Shown: piece after piece, positions 60,711-64,000 of the stretch
How the letters are laid out: each line of letters starts with the position of its first letter
Numbering within the stretch: position 1 is the first letter of the stretch
NCBI RefSeq assembly: GCF_013294005.1
Contig: NZ_JABSNK010000004.1
Coordinates: forward strand, 124,001-188,000
Source: Flavobacterium gelidicaeli
GTDB taxonomy: Bacteria; Bacteroidota; Bacteroidia; Flavobacteriales; Flavobacteriaceae
Direction: 5' to 3'
DNA length: 64,000 bases
Notes under the pieces: generated by a model
Database searches by the model: none
Told to the model about the DNA's origin: nothing
What the model saw: the letters and a program-made list of their open reading frames with translations, nothing else
Program-made: the position numbers and the translations under genes

Positions 60711-61100
60711 TTACGAAATCAAATCGCTTAAATGTACTCGTAAGGCTTTTACAGAGATACTGATTTCCCAGAAGGATAATGCCAGAGAAACGAGCAAACT
60801 AAAGAGACTAAAACCAAAAAAATAGAGCCCGACAATTTGAAAGTCAAAAAACAAAACCAACATGGTAAACACTGATAAAAATAAGCTTGCTACTCCAAAA
60901 AGTTGCATGTAGCGAATCAAGGTGAGTCGCAAGTTGAGGTTGGCTATTTCGATAAGAATACTTTTGTTTTCTTTCTCATCATAGGTTTTTTTTAATCCCC
61001 GCACTATTGTTGCAATTGTCAAGAATCGATTAGTATATGCTAATAGAATTAATGAGGTTGCAGAGAACAGTAGGGCAGGAGTTTCAATATGTAATGTCAT
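60711..61100 (-). CDS. DUF2721 family membrane protein
   Basis: 129 aa with three hydrophobic segments (about 8-25, 65-85 and 88-112). LLAYTNRFLTIATIVRGLKK near 20 and SLALSFWEISISVKALRVHL near 105 match from memory the DUF2721 family. Function unknown. It is a single gene between the barrel receptor and the VOC gene. Confidence 0.85.
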   Translation of the reverse strand: MTLHIETPALLFSATSLILLAYTNRFLTIATIVRGLKKTYDEKENKSILIEIANLNLRLTLIRYMQLFGVASLFLSVFTMLVLFFDFQIVGLYFFGFSLFSLLVSLALSFWEISISVKALRVHLSDLIS

Positions 61101-61191
61101 AAACTATTTTTTGGTTACAATCAAAGATAGTTTTTTCTATCAATTATTATAAATAGTTTCTTTAACAATTATAGAACAGCTCTTTAGGTTT

Positions 61192-61704
61192 TTATTTTGC
61201 GTAAGCGCCAGAAGAATAGGTTAATTCGTAACTGTGGGTGTATACTTCAAATACAATCCCAAATGGGTCTTCGACATAACACATTTGGTACGGTTTATCA
61301 TTGGGATAGTAGGAGCGAATAGGCATTCTTTGTTTACCACCGTTAGCGACAATTTTTTCAACTAATGCTTCGATATTTGGATCTTGAATGCAAAAGTGGA
61401 AAAGACCGGTTTGAAACGGATTAAATGGAACGGCTTCTTTTACGCCATTTGGGAACGAAAATAACTCAACTCCAGTTCCGTCAGAAGTCGATAGATGTGC
61501 AATTTCGAAAGTTTCCCAATCCTCACCAAAAACATCAATGCACATTTGGCCAATAGCAGTTTCCTTCTCTTTAGTTACTGTCGAAGGTTCCATGATTACG
61601 TACCAGCCCATTACTTCAGAGTAGAATTGAACGGCTTTTTTAATATCAGGAACAGTGATTCCAATATGTGAAAAAGATTTTGGATAAGTGTTATCTGTTG
61701 TCAT
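61192..61704 (-). CDS. VOC family protein (glyoxalase/dioxygenase fold)
   Basis: 170 aa with two beta-alpha-beta-beta-beta modules. FSHIGITVPDIKKAVQFYSE near 11-30 supplies the first metal histidine, LFHFCIQDPNIEALVEKI near 100 the second, and DPFGIVFEVYTHSYE near 147 the glutamate. It is divergent from an HxlR regulator, a common arrangement where the regulator senses an electrophile or other toxic compound and controls the enzyme. The substrate is unknown. Confidence 0.88.
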   Translation of the reverse strand: MTTDNTYPKSFSHIGITVPDIKKAVQFYSEVMGWYVIMEPSTVTKEKETAIGQMCIDVFGEDWETFEIAHLSTSDGTGVELFSFPNGVKEAVPFNPFQTGLFHFCIQDPNIEALVEKIVANGGKQRMPIRSYYPNDKPYQMCYVEDPFGIVFEVYTHSYELTYSSGAYAK

Positions 61705-61723
61705 AATGTATTGTTTTAGAGTA

Positions 61724-61754
61724 CAAAATTACATTACATTTGCAAGAGCCACAA
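61724..61754 (-). promoter_or_regulatory. promoter of the VOC gene
   Basis: On the - strand TTG (61752-61754) is followed after 20 nt by TAATTTTG (61724-61731), a good Bacteroidota promoter. The ATG lies 19 nt further. The -33 region overlaps the first of two ACAATAACTTA repeats. Confidence 0.6.
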
Positions 61755-61766
61755 TAACTTACACAA

Positions 61767-61783
61767 AAGTAGCATAGTTACTT
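61767..61783. promoter_or_regulatory. possible HxlR operator
   Basis: AAGTA (61767-61771) and TACTT (61779-61783) form an inverted repeat with a 7-nt centre that itself is partly symmetric. It lies between the divergent VOC and HxlR genes, where the regulator would be expected to bind. An ACAATAACTTA direct repeat (61751 and 61805) flanks it. Confidence 0.4.
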
Positions 61784-61816
61784 AAAGGAGTAATTTGCTA
61801 ATTTACAATAACTTAT

Positions 61817-62140
61817 ATGAGTAAAATAATCGAAAATAATAGCTGTCCGCTTCATTACACAATGAACTTAATAGGTACTAAGTGGAAACCGTTAGTGCTA
61901 TTTCATTTATTAAATGGTGCATTACGTTCCGGTGTTTTGCAAGGGGAAGTAAAAGGAATTTCGAATAAAATGTTTACAGAAACCGTGCGTGAATTAGAAA
62001 AGGACGGACTCCTATCTAGAAAAGTTTTCCCGGTCGTTCCACCAAAAGTAGAATATGCACTTACGGAAAGAGGCCAATCACTAGAAGCTATTTTAAGAAG
62101 CTTAGATCAATGGGGAGTAGATGATGAGAAAAAAAAATAG
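61817..62140 (+). CDS. HxlR family transcriptional regulator
   Basis: 107-aa winged-helix DNA-binding protein. The N-terminal SCPLHYTMNLIGTKWKPLVL with cysteine and the W-x-LL-like motif is typical. RSGVLQGEVKGISNKMFTET near 38 is the recognition helix area, and PVVPPKVEYALTERGQSLEA near 74 the wing. A cysteine near the N-terminus suggests redox or electrophile sensing. It probably controls the divergent VOC gene. Confidence 0.9.
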   Translation: MSKIIENNSCPLHYTMNLIGTKWKPLVLFHLLNGALRSGVLQGEVKGISNKMFTETVRELEKDGLLSRKVFPVVPPKVEYALTERGQSLEAILRSLDQWGVDDEKKK

Positions 62141-62202
62141 TTGCTAAACCGTTGATAGATGAAGCAACTATATGATGTGAGCTATTTGTGTTTATGAATT
62201 GT

Positions 62203-64000
62203 TTATTTACTAGAATTAAATTTGTCATTCATGACTTTTTGTAAAGTTTGATATAATTTTTCTACTTCACTTTCGATTTTTGAAAATGGAACGTTCTTCA
62301 ACTTTTGAATAGACTTTAAATCATAAAATGATTGTAAGTTATATGTCTTGTCAACGTTTTGTGTGATTTGAATTCCCCTAGCTACCTTGTTATTTTTATC
62401 TGTTTGTAGACCTAATTCCATGGGGCTATCATCTGACATCCCTAATAACTTTAGTGGCGAAGGTTGAGTTTCATTAGAAGTGAAGTTTTTACTAATTTCT
62501 AAGAAACAACCTTTGACAGAGTTTGCATTAAAGTTTGCGTTAAAATAAAATTTATCTAATAAATCTATGTCTTGTGAGTTGTAACGATTGGCTCTGTTGT
62601 TCTCGATTTCGTTATTAATTTGGTCATAAACTTTTAAGGAGTTATCTTGAATAACATATATTCTATTTCCATTTTTAGGTAGAGAGTCATTTACTGCTAC
62701 CGAACGACTAGTTTTTGATGCAATAATTTTATCTTTCAAGAATAGCTCACTTAGCAGTTCGTTGTCCTTTTTAGAGATCATAATTTTACCTTTAGATTGA
62801 TATTCAGTAATTTCAATTCGGTCTTTGATTAACGCAAAATGAATTCTATTAAAATAATTAACTGCAAATAAATCCCAATCTATCGTTTGTAGAATACCTT
62901 TATTCCATTTTTTAATGATTAAACTTTTATCCATTAGAATATACTCTAAACCGTCAACGATTTTACCATCCTTATAAGTTGACTTTATATCATATTCAGG
63001 AAGCACATAACGCTCCATGTTTTTTAAATAGTCATTGGAATATTGGTATATCAAAGCGCCATTTTTATAGAGGTTTACTCTCTTAAATTCACTTTCATTA
63101 TCATAAAAGTAACCATCAAATGGAAGTCCGTTTTTATATATCCCTATATATTCTTCTCGTGGATCTTCGGTAATTATAAATTGATTTTTGTAAGTAGCTA
63201 TAGTTGGTAAATTATTTTCAAATTGACTTGTTATTTTTTGATCCTCATTTTGAAAACTTTTAGATGTCACTAGTTGTGTCATAGTTCCGTTTTTATATGT
63301 TGAGATCTCGTTTTTTTCTGTTAGTACCCCTTCATAAGGTTTGTTGTCTTTATAGATGATTGTAGAGACTACTTTTTCGTCTTTATAAAATACGCTTTCT
63401 CCATTTTTCTTACCATTTTTTAAGGTGTAAGTTTCCACAGGTTGCAAATAGTCAAAGTCATAAGTTGTTTGTTTGCCTTCTTTTTCGAAATTTACTACAT
63501 TGATAATCTCATATTTATCATCTCTGTAGCTTTCATAGTCTTTAATAAAGAAAGTGCCTTGAAATGGTTTTCCGTTTTTATAAATTCCTTTTGCAACTAC
63601 AGCTCCAGAATCGGTTTTAGCAATCGCTTCACCCTCTTGCAAACCATTTTTATAAGTTGATTCTATAGTAATATCACGATCAAATGGAATGCTAAAATGA
63701 CCATCAAAGGGTTCATTATCTTTGTAAACTAATTTTTTAAGGAGTACTCCAAGTTGACTGTACTCTAAGGTTTCACCATTCTTGTAACCTTCATTATAAT
63801 TAGTTATAGTACTCGTTTTGTCATTTGGGAAGTACGAAATAACTTTGCCTGATATCTGTTCGTTTACGTATGGAGTAGTAGTTTTAATTCCAGTTATAAA
63901 CTCATTCTGAGTGTAATACTCATAGTCAATTCCGTTTGTAACTTGATTACCATAATTGAGGCTTCCTTTTTTTAAATCTTGCAATAATTTACCTGATTTG
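62203..64000 (-). CDS. MORN/YwqK-like repeat protein, 5' end outside the window
   Basis: At least 598 aa; the frame stays open through the right edge, so the start is missing (a TTG at 63984 is not a credible start). Many short repeats of the type YKNGxPFDGxF or TYKDGKIVDG are spread over residues about 20-350, as in MORN and YwqK-like proteins. The C-terminal part (about 400 onward) is non-repetitive and may be a separate domain. No function can be assigned. Confidence 0.8.
   Translation of the reverse strand, partial: KSGKLLQDLKKGSLNYGNQVTNGIDYEYYTQNEFITGIKTTTPYVNEQISGKVISYFPNDKTSTITNYNEGYKNGETLEYSQLGVLLKKLVYKDNEPFDGHFSIPFDRDITIESTYKNGLQEGEAIAKTDSGAVVAKGIYKNGKPFQGTFFIKDYESYRDDKYEIINVVNFEKEGKQTTYDFDYLQPVETYTLKNGKKNGESVFYKDEKVVSTIIYKDNKPYEGVLTEKNEISTYKNGTMTQLVTSKSFQNEDQKITSQFENNLPTIATYKNQFIITEDPREEYIGIYKNGLPFDGYFYDNESEFKRVNLYKNGALIYQYSNDYLKNMERYVLPEYDIKSTYKDGKIVDGLEYILMDKSLIIKKWNKGILQTIDWDLFAVNYFNRIHFALIKDRIEITEYQSKGKIMISKKDNELLSELFLKDKIIASKTSRSVAVNDSLPKNGNRIYVIQDNSLKVYDQINNEIENNRANRYNSQDIDLLDKFYFNANFNANSVKGCFLEISKNFTSNETQPSPLKLLGMSDDSPMELGLQTDKNNKVARGIQITQNVDKTYNLQSFYDLKSIQKLKNVPFSKIESEVEKLYQTLQKVMNDKFNSSK

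Overview
The window looks like chromosome of a Flavobacterium-type member of the Bacteroidota (Flavobacteriaceae). The evidence is the AT-rich DNA, promoters of the TTG-N19-TAnnTTTG type in front of two tRNA genes, and many family-typical genes (PorV/PorQ-like barrel, Lnb/DUF4105, DUF2805, DUF1501/DUF1800 pair, OmpA-era TonB-type barrel). No phage, insertion sequence or CRISPR array was seen.

Left half (about 0.5-32.9 kb): a large surface-polysaccharide (O-antigen or capsule) locus, almost all on the + strand. It opens with a PHP-type tyrosine phosphatase on the - strand, then an ABC exporter pair (wzm, wzt), two methyltransferases, a very AT-rich run of family-2 glycosyltransferases with a WbsX-like protein, and a WecB epimerase. 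Next come neuA-neuB-neuC for a CMP-activated sialic acid, a serine-acetyltransferase-like enzyme, an MBOAT/SGNH O-acetylation pair, further GT4 and GT2 enzymes, an O-antigen ligase/polymerase-like membrane protein and a polyprenyl-phosphate sugar transferase. The genes are packed with 1-25 nt overlaps, which suggests long co-transcribed units. Export is probably by Wzm/Wzt, since no Wzx flippase is visible. The Wzt C-terminal domain plus the adjacent methyltransferases suggest chain termination by methylation.

The most unusual structure lies between neuB and neuC. It is a tandem array of palindromic elements (67-nt hairpin plus about 34-nt spacer, period about 101 nt), four copies on one side and four and a half on the other side of a small GIY-YIG nuclease gene. 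The gene ends inside a repeat copy, and neuA also ends inside an isolated relative of the repeat. A link between nuclease and repeats is inferred, not proven.

Middle (32.9-42.5 kb): envelope housekeeping genes. These are an Lnb-like protein, a PorV/PorQ-like barrel, pssA, a GH25 lysozyme, lptB, an AhpD-like protein, tatC, kdsD and, divergently, recQ.

Right part (43-64 kb): mixed metabolism and envelope genes. They include an FAD dehydrogenase, a quinone oxidoreductase, idi, a QueD-family enzyme, a peroxiredoxin, manA, two tandem tRNA-Thr(TGT) genes each with its own promoter and terminator, lipoproteins, an M61 peptidase, DoxX and EamA membrane proteins, a DUF1501/DUF1800 pair, an outer-membrane barrel receptor, a VOC protein with a divergent HxlR regulator, and a large MORN/YwqK-like repeat protein cut by the window edge. 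All functions are read from sequence motifs and memory of families; no database search was run.
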